In this document: positions 33,624 to 42,887 of the stretch, one piece after another
Position numbering within the stretch: position 1 is the first letter of the stretch
How the letters are laid out: the number at the start of each line of letters is the position of its first letter
Source: an uncultured Lachnospiraceae bacterium
Lineage (GTDB): Bacteria > Bacillota > Clostridia > Lachnospirales > Lachnospiraceae
Reading direction: 5' to 3'
Length of the DNA stretch: 64,000 bases
Assembly (NCBI GenBank): GCA_900550475.1
Contig: URSA01000015.1
Location: 1-64,000, forward strand
Notes under the pieces: generated by a model
Seen by the model: the letters and a program-made list of their open reading frames with translations, nothing else
What the model was told of the DNA's origin: nothing
Database searches by the model: none
Translations under genes and position numbers: made by a program

Positions 33624-35651
33624 ATGTTTGATAAGAAAAGAGCAGCAAAGAGAATCGGTGTGATCTGCCTTGCGGGTGTGCTTGTGACCGGCATGGCAGG
33701 AGCGACGGTGTATGCAAAAGCTCCGGGCAGCAGTGCGAGCGGGGCAAGCGAAAGCTCCCGGAGTGCGGAGGATGTGAAAGAAGAGATCAAGGAGACTGCC
33801 TCCAGGATCTGGCAGCCCAAGGACGGGAACGGAGCCCTTTTAAAGGATGAGACAGTCTATGTGATCACCACAGCGGACGGCACGACGCAGAAGATCATTG
33901 TCAGTGACCTCATCCAGAACGGAACCGGTGCGGACAGCATTTCCGACAAGACAGAGCTCTCCGATGTGACTGCCGTAAAGAACGGCGAGAGTTATACAGA
34001 AAAGGACGATTCCTATGTATGGGAGGTGGACGGCGCTGATGTTTGCTATCAGGGAACCACGGACAAGGAGCTTCCCATCTCCGTGAAAATTACCTATACG
34101 CTGGACGGAAAAGAAGTGACGCCGGAGGAACTGGCGGGCAAGAGCGGTCATGTGGTGATCCGCTATGAATATGTGAACAATCAGTATGAAGTGATGGAGA
34201 TCGGCGGAGAGCAGGAGGAAATTCATGTGCCTTACGCAGTGCTTACGGGCATGATCCTTGACAATACCAGGTTTGGCAATATCAAGGTGTCCTCGGGCAA
34301 GGTGATCAATGACGGAACCAGATGTATCGTGGCAGGCATCGCGTTCCCCGGCATGAATGCCGATCTGGGAATGACGGAAGAGACATTGCCGGAGTACGTG
34401 GAGATAGAAGCGGACACAGAGGATTTCTCTCTGGGCAGCGTTTATACCATTGCCACCAACGAGGTGTTCAGCAGTCTGGATCTGGAAGATGTGGACACGG
34501 TGGATGATCTGCGGAACGCGCTTTCCGAGCTGACAGATGCCATGGAGGCGCTGATGGACGGCTCCTCCGAGCTGTATGACGGTCTTGCGGAGCTTTACGA
34601 TAAATCCGGTGACCTGAAGGACGGCGTAGATGCGCTTTCGGACGGCGCGGGACAGCTTTCGGACGGCGCTGTGGCACTGCACACCGGTGCGGAGAGCTTA
34701 CAGAGCGGTACGGAGAGCCTTTTGAGCGGTGCGCAGAGCCTGCAGAGCGGTGCGTCCACTCTGGCATCCGGTCTTTCAACCCTGAATGCAAAAAGTGGAG
34801 ATCTGACCGGCGGTGCCGCCCAGGTATTCAATACCTTGCTTGCCACCGCCACCAAACAGCTTGCCGACAAAGGCATCAATGTGACGCTGACCATTGACAA
34901 TTATGCCGCTACCATAAACGGCATCATACAGAGTACACAGCAGCAGGTGTATGAGGCTGCCTACAACGGGGTGAAAGCCTCCGTACTGACACAGGTGCTG
35001 GAAGGAGCAGGCATCGATCAGAATACCTATGACGCACTTCCGGCAGGTGACGCCACAAAGGCGGCAATCGACCAGACGGTGGAAGAGAAAATGCAGACAC
35101 CGGAGGTACAGGCGCAGATCAGTGCGCTGGTTGCCCAGAACGCATCCGGTTCCGCAGCGCAGCTCGCAGAGCTGAAATCCCAGCTTGACAGCTACAACAC
35201 CTTCTATCAGGGTGTGCTTGCCTATACTGCGGGAGTGGCATCCGCAAGCAGCGGTGCAGGTCAGCTCAGCAGCGGCGCAGGCCAGCTTAGCGGCGGTGCA
35301 GCAGCGCTGAACAGCGGCGCAAAGGAACTGACCGAGGGCGCCGGAACGCTTTCTGACGGCATTGTCACTTTAAAGGACGGTATTGACACACTTGCCGACG
35401 GAAGCGATGCTCTCATTGAAGGTGTGTCAAAGTTAAAAGACGGTGCAATGCAGTTGAGAGACGGTCTTGCCACCTTCGATGAGGAAGGCATCCGGAAGAT
35501 TTCCGATCTGGCAGGCGCCGACCTTGACACATTAGTGGAAAGATTGCAGGCAATTTCTCAGGTGTCCCGGAATTACAATTCCTTTGCAGGTATTTCCGAT
35601 GACATGGACGGCACCGTGAAATTCATTATCAAGACAGCGGAAATCAAGTAG
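33624..35651 (+). CDS. secreted heptad-repeat protein paired with the MMPL pump
   Basis: A 675-residue exported protein. The signal peptide ends VYAKA near residue 31. A beta-rich N-terminal domain spans about 50-290. Two long blocks of seven-residue repeats of the L-x-x-G-A/T-x-x type follow, near 310-390 and 540-620, separated by an Ala/Gln-rich helical segment. The same repeats occur in the outer domain of YhgE/Pip proteins and are predicted to form a long coiled rod. There is no C-terminal anchor. A GTG at 33615 is in frame; AGGTGAGAG favours the ATG at 33624. It probably acts outside the membrane with the MMPL pump (inference). Confidence 0.75.
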   Translation: MFDKKRAAKRIGVICLAGVLVTGMAGATVYAKAPGSSASGASESSRSAEDVKEEIKETASRIWQPKDGNGALLKDETVYVITTADGTTQKIIVSDLIQNGTGADSISDKTELSDVTAVKNGESYTEKDDSYVWEVDGADVCYQGTTDKELPISVKITYTLDGKEVTPEELAGKSGHVVIRYEYVNNQYEVMEIGGEQEEIHVPYAVLTGMILDNTRFGNIKVSSGKVINDGTRCIVAGIAFPGMNADLGMTEETLPEYVEIEADTEDFSLGSVYTIATNEVFSSLDLEDVDTVDDLRNALSELTDAMEALMDGSSELYDGLAELYDKSGDLKDGVDALSDGAGQLSDGAVALHTGAESLQSGTESLLSGAQSLQSGASTLASGLSTLNAKSGDLTGGAAQVFNTLLATATKQLADKGINVTLTIDNYAATINGIIQSTQQQVYEAAYNGVKASVLTQVLEGAGIDQNTYDALPAGDATKAAIDQTVEEKMQTPEVQAQISALVAQNASGSAAQLAELKSQLDSYNTFYQGVLAYTAGVASASSGAGQLSSGAGQLSGGAAALNSGAKELTEGAGTLSDGIVTLKDGIDTLADGSDALIEGVSKLKDGAMQLRDGLATFDEEGIRKISDLAGADLDTLVERLQAISQVSRNYNSFAGISDDMDGTVKFIIKTAEIK

Positions 35652-35658
35652 TGCTGTC

Positions 35659-37911
35659 TCACAGCAGGGGATGATCGGCGCGTGCCTTCAGGCGTGCGTA
35701 CCTACGGTCAATCTCCTGCTGTATTTTATCGGTAATCTGTGCATATTCCGGTTTGGCGAGATGCACAGTGCGCCCCATCATGGAAAACCATTCACGGACA
35801 GGTATTTTTTTACCTGTCTTTTCCGGGTCGTAGGACAGGGAGGTGATCCCCTGCTCCACCTCATAGAGAGGAAAATAGCAGCAGTCTACCGCAGCGCCGA
35901 TCACAGCGCGCTCCGTGCTTGGATTGTCGTTCCAGTTCAACGGGCAGGCGGACAGCGCTTTCACATATGCCGTGCCGAAGTCTGCCGCATATGCCGCCGC
36001 TTTTGCTGCCTTTGTGATGAAGTCCTGGGGCAGGGATTCCGCCACGGTGGCAATATACGGGATGTGGGTTGCTGCCATAATCTCCGGCATATCCTTGTGG
36101 AAAAAGGTTTTTCCGTAGCAGTTGCCGCCCACATGGGAGGTGGCGCTCTTTGCGCCCATGGGGGTGGAGTAGGAGAGCTGATATCCGGTGTTCATGTAGC
36201 CGCCGTTGTCGTACTCGAAAAGAATGAGCCCATGTCCGCGCAGGGCGGTGCCGATTGCGGAGCCCATGCCGATATCCATGCCGCCGTCCCCGCTCACCAT
36301 GATGAAGGTGATGCGCCCCTCGGGATATTCTCCCCTCTGCTGGCGTTCCCGGAACATCTCCACCAGTCCGCTCAGGGTTGCCGCTCCGTTTTGAAACAGA
36401 TTGTGAAGGTACGGAACCTTGAAGGAGGTTTTGGGATAGGGTGTGGTCACCACCATGCCGCAGCCGGTCTGGAACAGCAGTACCACATTGCCCTCTATGC
36501 CCTTTAACAGCAGATTGACATTGACGGGAATACCACAGCCCGGACAGGCGCCATGACCGGGAGCCAGTCTGCGCGGCATGACGGTGGTGTCACGGACAGA
36601 GCCTCCCGTGACGATCATTTTTCCGACAGATTCGTCATAAACACAACTGGTTGTGTGTGGAGAGGTGGCTTGTTCCGTAAGCGGCGCATAATAGGGAGGC
36701 TGCGGTTTTTCGGAGGTTCCCTTTACGATGCCGTAATAGTCGAAGGCGGCAGCGGAAGGGTTCAGACACTCCCGGAAGAGAGCTACTGCATCCTCCACGA
36801 AGAAGTCCAGACCGCCGAGCCCATAGATGCGGGTCAGAACAGTTGCGCCCACACCGGCCTTCTGAAGGGCGGCACGCAGCTCAAGAGACAGGTTTCCGCC
36901 CCCTGCGCCGTAGCTGTCCTGCCTGTCGGCAGCGATGATGACGGAGGCGTTTTTGCATAGTGCAGCAAGCTCCTCCCCCGGAAAGGGGCGCAGGACGGAG
37001 AGGGTGATGACGCCGGCGGCGATACCCTGACGGCGCAGTTTGTCGGCTGCATCCATGGCGGTGTGGAAAGCGGAGCCCAGAAGAAACAGCAACACATCCG
37101 CATCTTCATGGAGGTATCCGCGGCAGCAGGAGCAGGATCTGCCGGACAACTTCTTAAATTCCGTGAACAGTCCGGGCAAGGTCTGTGCCGCCTGCTCCAT
37201 GGCAAGATGAAGCTGATATTTATTGTTCATCACATCCGGTTCGTTCATGTAGGAGCCGATTGTAATGGGGTGGTTCAGGTCTAAAAGATCGGCGGACGGT
37301 TTTCGCCTGCCGATATACTGCTGAACGGTGGCGTTATCGGAAAATACAAGGCACTTACGCTTCTGGTGGCTGGTGTAGAAACCGTCAAAGGCGACCACAA
37401 CCGGCAGCCCCACGTTCTCAGCCAGCTTGAGACCGAGAAGGTTCATGTCATAAACCATCTGCGGTTCATCCGCAAACAGGATAATCCAGCCGGTATTTAA
37501 CAGGTACATAATGTCGCTGTGGTCGCATTTGATGCAGAGGGGGCCCGACACGGTGCGGCAGGCAATGTTCATGACCATGGGCATGCGGGTGCCGGACTGG
37601 ACGGGGAACTGCTCCAGAGCATACAGAAGTCCGTTGGCGCTGGTTGCGTTGAAAACTCTTCCGCCGCCTGCGGACGCACCGTAGCAGATTCCGGCAGCAC
37701 TGTGCTCGCCCTCCGCGGCAATCAGCCGGATCCGGTGTTTTCCCTCCGCCCGCATCTGGTCAAGCTGTTCTGCAATCTGGGTGGAGGGGGTGATGGGGTA
37801 ATACCCCATTACATGATAATCAATCTGTGCGGCAGCGTAGGCGGCAAGCTCGTTGCCGCTCTCGTACACGATTTTCTGGGCTGCGGTGGCAGTCTCTTTC
37901 TGCTCTGTCAT
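35659..37911 (-). CDS. fused alpha-beta chain of a pyruvate/2-oxoacid:ferredoxin oxidoreductase
   Basis: A 750-residue protein that joins PorA-like and PorB-like chains. Residues 1-390 form the alpha (pyrimidine-binding and transketolase-C) part (GYYPITPSTQIAEQ, then IAAEGEHSAAG). Residues from about 450 form the beta part with GHGACPGCGIP and the thiamine diphosphate motif GDGGMDIGM followed by YDNGGYMNTG. It oxidatively decarboxylates a 2-oxoacid to acyl-CoA and passes electrons to ferredoxin. The start overlaps the gamma-delta gene (ATGA) and has AGAAGGAGGT upstream. The substrate may be pyruvate, 2-oxoisovalerate or another oxoacid. Confidence 0.9.
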   Translation of the reverse strand: MTEQKETATAAQKIVYESGNELAAYAAAQIDYHVMGYYPITPSTQIAEQLDQMRAEGKHRIRLIAAEGEHSAAGICYGASAGGGRVFNATSANGLLYALEQFPVQSGTRMPMVMNIACRTVSGPLCIKCDHSDIMYLLNTGWIILFADEPQMVYDMNLLGLKLAENVGLPVVVAFDGFYTSHQKRKCLVFSDNATVQQYIGRRKPSADLLDLNHPITIGSYMNEPDVMNNKYQLHLAMEQAAQTLPGLFTEFKKLSGRSCSCCRGYLHEDADVLLFLLGSAFHTAMDAADKLRRQGIAAGVITLSVLRPFPGEELAALCKNASVIIAADRQDSYGAGGGNLSLELRAALQKAGVGATVLTRIYGLGGLDFFVEDAVALFRECLNPSAAAFDYYGIVKGTSEKPQPPYYAPLTEQATSPHTTSCVYDESVGKMIVTGGSVRDTTVMPRRLAPGHGACPGCGIPVNVNLLLKGIEGNVVLLFQTGCGMVVTTPYPKTSFKVPYLHNLFQNGAATLSGLVEMFRERQQRGEYPEGRITFIMVSGDGGMDIGMGSAIGTALRGHGLILFEYDNGGYMNTGYQLSYSTPMGAKSATSHVGGNCYGKTFFHKDMPEIMAATHIPYIATVAESLPQDFITKAAKAAAYAADFGTAYVKALSACPLNWNDNPSTERAVIGAAVDCCYFPLYEVEQGITSLSYDPEKTGKKIPVREWFSMMGRTVHLAKPEYAQITDKIQQEIDRRYARLKARADHPLL

Positions 37912-38993
37912 AGAGTACCTCCTTCTACCGGTTTTTCCGGGAAAAACGAGTCGCTTGTGATCCAGGAGCTGGGGCCGCTTTTTTCATAGACAACATGATC
38001 CGGCAGCAGGCTTTGATCCGGCAGGAAATGCGGCTTTACCGGATAGTCGCGCTCCTGTGCCTTTACCAGTGCGCCTGTGGGGCAGACCTCCACGCACCGC
38101 AGACAGCCCTTGCAGTGCAGGTAATCAAGCCCGCAGTTGACCATGCATTCCGTACCCCGGTAGGTTCCGGGCATGAACTGGAACACCATGTCCGGGCAGG
38201 TGGAATCGCAGAGCCCGCAGTTGATGCACTTCTCCGGCAGAAACAGGGGGATAAAGCCCTCCCGTGAGGGGGACAGGTCATTGGAAACGGTGCTGCCCGG
38301 GCGCGTGTTTACACCTCCCACAGGAGCGGTGTCATAGCCCCACATATATGCTTCTCCTGTTTTCTCTTCCCGGGGAGGCTGTCCGTCTGCATTGCAGGGA
38401 TAGCCTTTTGAGAGTGCCTCATAACCGCGGTGAAGCCCGTCTATATTGGTCTGAACCAGCCGGGCATCCTTTGTGCGGAAGGTTTCCTTGCAGAGGGCAG
38501 CCACCTTGGCGAGGGGGATAAAGTCCGCAGCACGCACCATGGCGCCGAGCAGCACCATATTGATTCTGGAGTGGGTGTCCATGGCTATTTTCTGGGCATC
38601 TATGCAGTAGAGCGTGGACGGCGAAAAATCATACAGCCGTGAGATTTCCTCCGGGGTCTTCGATGTGTTTACGATCGTCTGTGTCCGGGGATGGATGCCC
38701 TCCGTCACGGGATGCTTTCCCAACAGCCCTTCATGGAAAATACAGAGCAGATCCGGAGACCGGACAGGGCTGTTGTTGCGGATAGGCATGTCCTTCGGGC
38801 ACCACCTGATATAGGATTTTACAGGCGAGCCTCTCTTTTCGGAGCCGTAGCTGGAGAAACCGGAGGCGTTCAGATCCAGCTTCAATGCCCCGAGGTCTCC
38901 CAGCATCTTGCCGCAGAGATTGGCACCCAGTCCGCCGATGCTCTCAAGGCGTATCTCGTAATATCCGTTTTCCTTAAAGGGAGGATTTTGCAT
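37908..38993 (-). CDS. fused gamma-delta chain of the 2-oxoacid:ferredoxin oxidoreductase
   Basis: A 361-residue protein. The first 185 residues form the gamma (CoA-binding) domain (IRLESIGGLGANLCGKML). A linker follows, then a ferredoxin-like delta domain with two 4Fe-4S motifs, CINCGLCDSTCP and CKGCLRCVEVCP. Two extra Cys lie between the clusters (GTECMVNCG). Together with the alpha-beta chain it completes the enzyme in two polypeptides. It is the first gene of the two-gene minus-strand operon. Confidence 0.9.
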   Translation of the reverse strand: MQNPPFKENGYYEIRLESIGGLGANLCGKMLGDLGALKLDLNASGFSSYGSEKRGSPVKSYIRWCPKDMPIRNNSPVRSPDLLCIFHEGLLGKHPVTEGIHPRTQTIVNTSKTPEEISRLYDFSPSTLYCIDAQKIAMDTHSRINMVLLGAMVRAADFIPLAKVAALCKETFRTKDARLVQTNIDGLHRGYEALSKGYPCNADGQPPREEKTGEAYMWGYDTAPVGGVNTRPGSTVSNDLSPSREGFIPLFLPEKCINCGLCDSTCPDMVFQFMPGTYRGTECMVNCGLDYLHCKGCLRCVEVCPTGALVKAQERDYPVKPHFLPDQSLLPDHVVYEKSGPSSWITSDSFFPEKPVEGGTL

Positions 38994-39144
38994 ATTCGTG
39001 TAAATTTCCTTTCTGCAATTCTGGTTACCGTGTTTATTTTCCAGTATGCAGTGATCCGTTCCTTTTTATGCGGCGTGTTATTGTAAAATGTACCGATGCG
39101 GGGTATGATGGGGAGGTAAAGTGTCGGAGAAACGGAGAGAAAAA

Positions 39145-39795
39145 ATGGTACATACGGTCATTTTTGATTTGGATGGGACATTGATTGATACGGAGAAATA
39201 TTTCAAGGTATTCTGGCGGCAGGCGGCGGCTCATTTCGGCTATGAAATGAGCGAGGAGCAGGCGCTTTCCCTGCGCAGTCTGGGGAGACCTTTTGCTCCC
39301 GCGCTTCTGCGCAAGTGGTTTGGCGAGAATTTTGATTATTATGCGGTGCGGGAATACCGCAGGCAGATTATGGCGGTGCATTTGCAAAAGGCGGGGCTTG
39401 AGAGGAAGCCGGGTGCGGCGGAATGCCTGAAACAGTTGAAGGAGGCGGGATACCGGATCGCCCTTGCGACTGCAACACCCCCTGACCGGGCGCGCGCCCA
39501 GCTTGCGGAGGTTGGACTTGACCGGTTCTTTGACGAAATCGTGAGCGCCTCTCAGGTGGAGCGTGGGAAACCTGCGCCGGATGTGTACCTTTTTGCCTGT
39601 GAAAAGATGGGGGTAGATCCCTCCGTGGCAGTCGCCGTGGAGGATTCCCCGAACGGCGTGGAGTCCGCCTTTGCGGCGGGACTTTCCGTTGTGATGGTGC
39701 CGGATCAGACACAGCCGGATGAATCGCTGCGGCAAAAGCTCTCCGCCTGCATCCCTTCTTTATACGAACTTCCGGCTGCGGTTGCAGCATTGTGA
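39145..39795 (+). CDS. HAD-superfamily phosphatase (beta-phosphoglucomutase-like)
   Basis: A 216-residue HAD hydrolase. Motif I is DLDGT (DxDxT) at residues 8-12, motif II lies in LATATPP, and motifs III/IV are KPAPDVY and VEDSPNGVESA. The helical cap lies between about 15 and 80. Such enzymes act on small sugar phosphates or nucleotides, and the substrate is not evident. A GTG at 39121 is in frame, but GGAGAG before 39145 marks the start. Confidence 0.9.
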   Translation: MVHTVIFDLDGTLIDTEKYFKVFWRQAAAHFGYEMSEEQALSLRSLGRPFAPALLRKWFGENFDYYAVREYRRQIMAVHLQKAGLERKPGAAECLKQLKEAGYRIALATATPPDRARAQLAEVGLDRFFDEIVSASQVERGKPAPDVYLFACEKMGVDPSVAVAVEDSPNGVESAFAAGLSVVMVPDQTQPDESLRQKLSACIPSLYELPAAVAAL

Positions 39796-39821
39796 GGGGA
39801 GGTACAGAAGCGACGAAAGCC

Positions 39822-39851
39822 TTGACAGCCGCTTGGAATGGGCGGTAAGAT
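39822..39851 (+). promoter_or_regulatory. sigma-A-type promoter
   Basis: TTGACA (39822-39827) and TAAGAT (39846-39851) are 18 bases apart, upstream of the small gene at 39888. Confidence 0.6.
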
Positions 39852-39887
39852 GAAATTGGTATTTTATACATGATAGGGGACGATACA

Positions 39888-40193
39888 ATGAAAAATACTA
39901 ATTATTTTTTGCCCTTGCGAAGGGTCTTGAGGGAATTTGGCATTGCCGAGGAGGCGTACAGTCTCCGGTCGTATGCGGAAGGAACGGTATGTCTGGAACA
40001 GCAGGGCGACCTGTGGATAGTATACGAGGGAAACGCCGGGAGCAGATGCCGTGAAAAGCGCCATGCGTACATGGAGAATGCCTGCATCGATCTGATTTCC
40101 AGAGTGTGCCGTGACAAACGGAAGGAAGCGGAAGTCCGCCGCAGATTTGAAAACGAGATCGTGCCGGACTGCGTTGTGGGAAAGAGGCTTTGA
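39888..40193 (+). CDS. small hypothetical protein
   Basis: A 101-residue soluble protein, rich in Arg and Glu. It contains GDLWIVYEGNAGSR and a helical stretch with RVCRDKRKEAEVRRRFE. I do not recognise the family. An ATG at 39870 is in frame, but AGGGGAC before 39888 and its own promoter support the later start. It lies just before a broken Fic gene but shows no clear toxin or antitoxin motif. Confidence 0.6.
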   Translation: MKNTNYFLPLRRVLREFGIAEEAYSLRSYAEGTVCLEQQGDLWIVYEGNAGSRCREKRHAYMENACIDLISRVCRDKRKEAEVRRRFENEIVPDCVVGKRL

Positions 40194-40276
40194 TGTAGTT
40201 TAAAACTTGAAAGTAAGTTCAAAAACTGATGCAATTGAACTTGTTAAGACCGCAACCGGACTTGGAGAGATGCTGT

Positions 40277-40953
40277 ATGAGAGGATTTAATTATAAAAAG
40301 CTGGCTGAAAGAAGCTGGGATAATGAAATACTCCTCTTGCGCCGTATGAAACACCTGAAGCCATAGCTCAGATATGTAAAAGTTTTACTGAGGTGATGTC
40401 ACTTGAGATTGTCGATCCGTTAATTCTGATTCCTTCTTTCATCTGCGACTTCCTGTGTATACATCCCTTCAATGACGGAAATGGGAGAATGAGCCGCTTG
40501 CTTACCCTGCTGCTTTTATACAAATGCGGATATGGGATTGGTAAGTATATCAGTATTGAAAAACAGATTGAAAAGACGAAGGATGTCTACTATGAAGTTC
40601 TTCAGGAAACAGATTTCGGGTGGCATGAAGAGAAGAACGATACGACACCCTTTATTAAGTATATTCTTCGGATGATTTTGGCGTCCTATCTTGAGTTTGA
40701 GGAGCGGGTGGGCGTTATGGAGGATTCCGGAGTGAAAAGTTCGGCATATGATGTCGTGAAATCATTTACGGACAACAAGCTTGGTAAGTTTACGGCGGCG
40801 GATGTGCTTGCAAATTGCCCCAGTGTGGGAAGAACGTCGGTATTCAATGCGCTCAAAAAGCTTACGGAGGAAGGTTATATTGAAAAGCATGGCCAGCGGC
40901 AGCAGGCGTTCTATGTGAAAAAATCAGACGGTTTGCGGCAGGATTGGAAATGA
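40277..40953 (+). pseudogene. Fic-family protein with large internal deletion; core still open
   Basis: The start at 40277 reads MRGFNYKKLAERSWDNEIL, the usual N-terminus of long Fic proteins, then goes out of frame and stops. From about 40339 another frame resumes at PYETPEAIAQICKSF and continues through the catalytic motif HPFNDGNGR (about 40462-40488) to a C-terminal winged-helix domain, ending at 40953. Roughly 100 residues, including the region where the inhibitory (S/T)xxxE(G/N) helix usually lies, are missing. A GTG at 40393 or ATG at 40396 behind CTGAGGTG could allow translation of the catalytic core alone. Whether it is made is unknown. Confidence 0.75.
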
Positions 40954-41019
40954 GTGAAAGCCCGGACGAGAAAAGTAGTTGAAAATCTCCCAAAATTAGT
41001 GTATAGTGAGCATAAATTC

Positions 41020-41325
41020 AATAATGTAATGAAGGCGATGACGAGGGTTAGTAGGGTGGCCGGACATGACAGAGAGAGAGCCAGACGGTGTAAGGCTCTT
41101 ATGGAAAGCATCTGAACCTGCCTCCGAGTTCCGTATGAAAATACGGCGCTGTGCCGGCGTTAGAGGGCAGTATGAGCAGGATTTCAAGGTGAAGTGACGG
41201 TGATGCGGAGTGCCGGGGACGGCAGCAAGGCGAAGGATTCCGCGCCGGAGCAGACGGGAAATCAATATGGGTGGTAACGCCGGTCTTCCGGTCCCTGATG
41301 GGGACGGAAGGCCGTTTTTTGTATC
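41020..41325 (+). ncRNA. T-box leader of proS
   Basis: A structured leader with the T-box sequence GGGTGGTAACGC at 41269-41280, followed by a terminator hairpin (CGGTCTTCCG with CGGAAGGCCG, 41281-41314) and a run of T. The upstream part has stem I features such as GATGACGAGG and an AGTA turn. CCT in GAACCTGCC near 41115 is a plausible proline specifier codon, which fits the proS gene downstream. Uncharged tRNA-Pro would favour the antiterminator and let proS be transcribed. The 5' end is approximate. Confidence 0.88.
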
Positions 41326-41438
41326 GTGGGAAAGGAATCCGTAATTTCCTGTGGTACAAGCCCTCCGGGCAGGATTGCCCTGCGTCGGAGAGGTATCATG
41401 CCGCGAAAGCGTAAGATATGCAGAAAGGAAAGAAAGTT

Positions 41439-42872
41439 ATGGCAGACAAGAAATTAGTGGAAGCAATCACACCGATGGACGAGGATTTTGCCCAGTGGTA
41501 CACAGATGTGGTGAAGAAGGCAGAGCTGACGGACTACACCAGCGTGAAAGGATGCATGGTGATCAAGCCTGCGGGCTACGCGATCTGGGAGCTTTTGCAG
41601 AGACAGCTCGACGAACGCTTTAAGGCGACGGGGGTGCAGAACGTGTATCTGCCCATGTTTATTCCCGAGAGCCTGCTTGAGAAGGAGAAGGATCATGTGG
41701 AGGGGTTTGCACCCGAGGTTGCATGGGTGACACACGGCGGCTTACAGCCGTTGCAGGAGAGACTTTGTGTCCGCCCCACCTCCGAGACCCTGTTCTGCGA
41801 TTTTTATAAAAATGATATCCAGTCTTACAGGGATCTTCCCAAGGTATATAACCAGTGGTGCTCCGTGGTAAGATGGGAGAAGGAGACAAGACCTTTCCTG
41901 CGCTCCAGAGAGTTCTTGTGGCAGGAGGGACACACCGCCCACGCGACTGCCGAGGAGGCGGAGGCAAGAACCATCCAGATGCTGAATGTGTATGCGGATT
42001 TCTGCGAGGAAGTGCTGGCGATTCCCGTTATCAAGGGACAGAAGACGGACAAGGAGAAGTTTGCGGGTGCGGTTGCAACTTACACCATCGAATCCCTGAT
42101 GCACGACGGCAAGGCGCTGCAGTCCGGCACCAGCCACAACTTCGGAGACGGCTTTGCGAGAGCCTTCGGCATCCAGTTCACGGATAAGGACAACACATTG
42201 AAATATGTATACCAGACCTCATGGGGTATGACCACCCGTATGATCGGCGCCATCATCATGGTACACGGCGACAATTCCGGTCTGGTGCTGCCGCCCAAGG
42301 TTGCACCGATCCAGCTTGCCATTATTCCCATTCAGCAAAAGAAGGAAGGCATTCTGGAGAAGGCATACGAGCTCAGGGACAGATTGCAGAGCAATTTCCG
42401 CGTGAAGGTTGACGACACGGACAAGAGCCCGGGTTACAAGTTTGCGGAGGCCGAGATGAGAGGATACCCGCTCAGACTGGAAATCGGTCCCAAGGATCTG
42501 GAGGCAGGCAAGTGCGTGCTTTGCAGAAGAGACAACGGCGAGAAGATCGAAGTGGCTCTGGATGAGGTGGAGAGCAAGGTGGCAGAGCTTCTTGAAATGA
42601 TCCACCACGATATGCTGGAGAAGGCAAGAGCACACAGGGATGCGCACACCTACACCGCCCACGACAAGGCAGAGTTTGAGAAGCTGTTCACCGAGAAGGC
42701 AGGCTTTGTGAAGGCAATGTGGTGCGGCGAGCAGGCCTGTGAAGATGAGATCAAGGAGAAGCTGAGCGTGACCAGCAGATGTGTTCCCTTTGAGCAGGAA
42801 CAGATTTCGGATGCGTGCGTGTGCTGCGGAAAACCGGCGAAGAAAATGGTGTACTGGGGCAGAGCGTACTAA
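41439..42872 (+). CDS. proS: proline--tRNA ligase
   Basis: A 477-residue class II aminoacyl-tRNA synthetase of the short, archaeal/eukaryote-like type (no INS editing domain). It attaches proline to tRNA-Pro. Motif 2 ([23 protein letters not shown] split over two strands) and motif 3 near [14 protein letters not shown] are present, followed by an anticodon-binding domain and a C-terminal Cys-rich zinc-like end (CVCCGKPA). An ATG at 41418 is in frame; AAAGGAAAG supports 41439. Regulated by the T-box just upstream. Confidence 0.96.
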   Translation: MADKKLVEAITPMDEDFAQWYTDVVKKAELTDYTSVKGCMVIKPAGYAIWELLQRQLDERFKATGVQNVYLPMFIPESLLEKEKDHVEGFAPEVAWVTHGGLQPLQERLCVRPTSETLFCDFYKNDIQSYRDLPKVYNQWCSVVRWEKETRPFLRSREFLWQEGHTAHATAEEAEARTIQMLNVYADFCEEVLAIPVIKGQKTDKEKFAGAVATYTIESLMHDGKALQSGTSHNFGDGFARAFGIQFTDKDNTLKYVYQTSWGMTTRMIGAIIMVHGDNSGLVLPPKVAPIQLAIIPIQQKKEGILEKAYELRDRLQSNFRVKVDDTDKSPGYKFAEAEMRGYPLRLEIGPKDLEAGKCVLCRRDNGEKIEVALDEVESKVAELLEMIHHDMLEKARAHRDAHTYTAHDKAEFEKLFTEKAGFVKAMWCGEQACEDEIKEKLSVTSRCVPFEQEQISDACVCCGKPAKKMVYWGRAY

Positions 42873-42887
42873 ACAGGGAGAAGGACT

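Noticed and set aside
35671..36507. 278-codon plus-strand frame inside the 2-oxoacid oxidoreductase gene
   Set aside because: Antisense shadow of a gene with clear thiamine-diphosphate and cluster motifs on the minus strand.
39888..40953. Small gene plus Fic as a toxin-antitoxin pair
   Set aside because: The small protein has no inhibitory (S/T)xxxE(G/N) motif that I can see, has its own promoter, and the Fic type here would carry its inhibitor internally.
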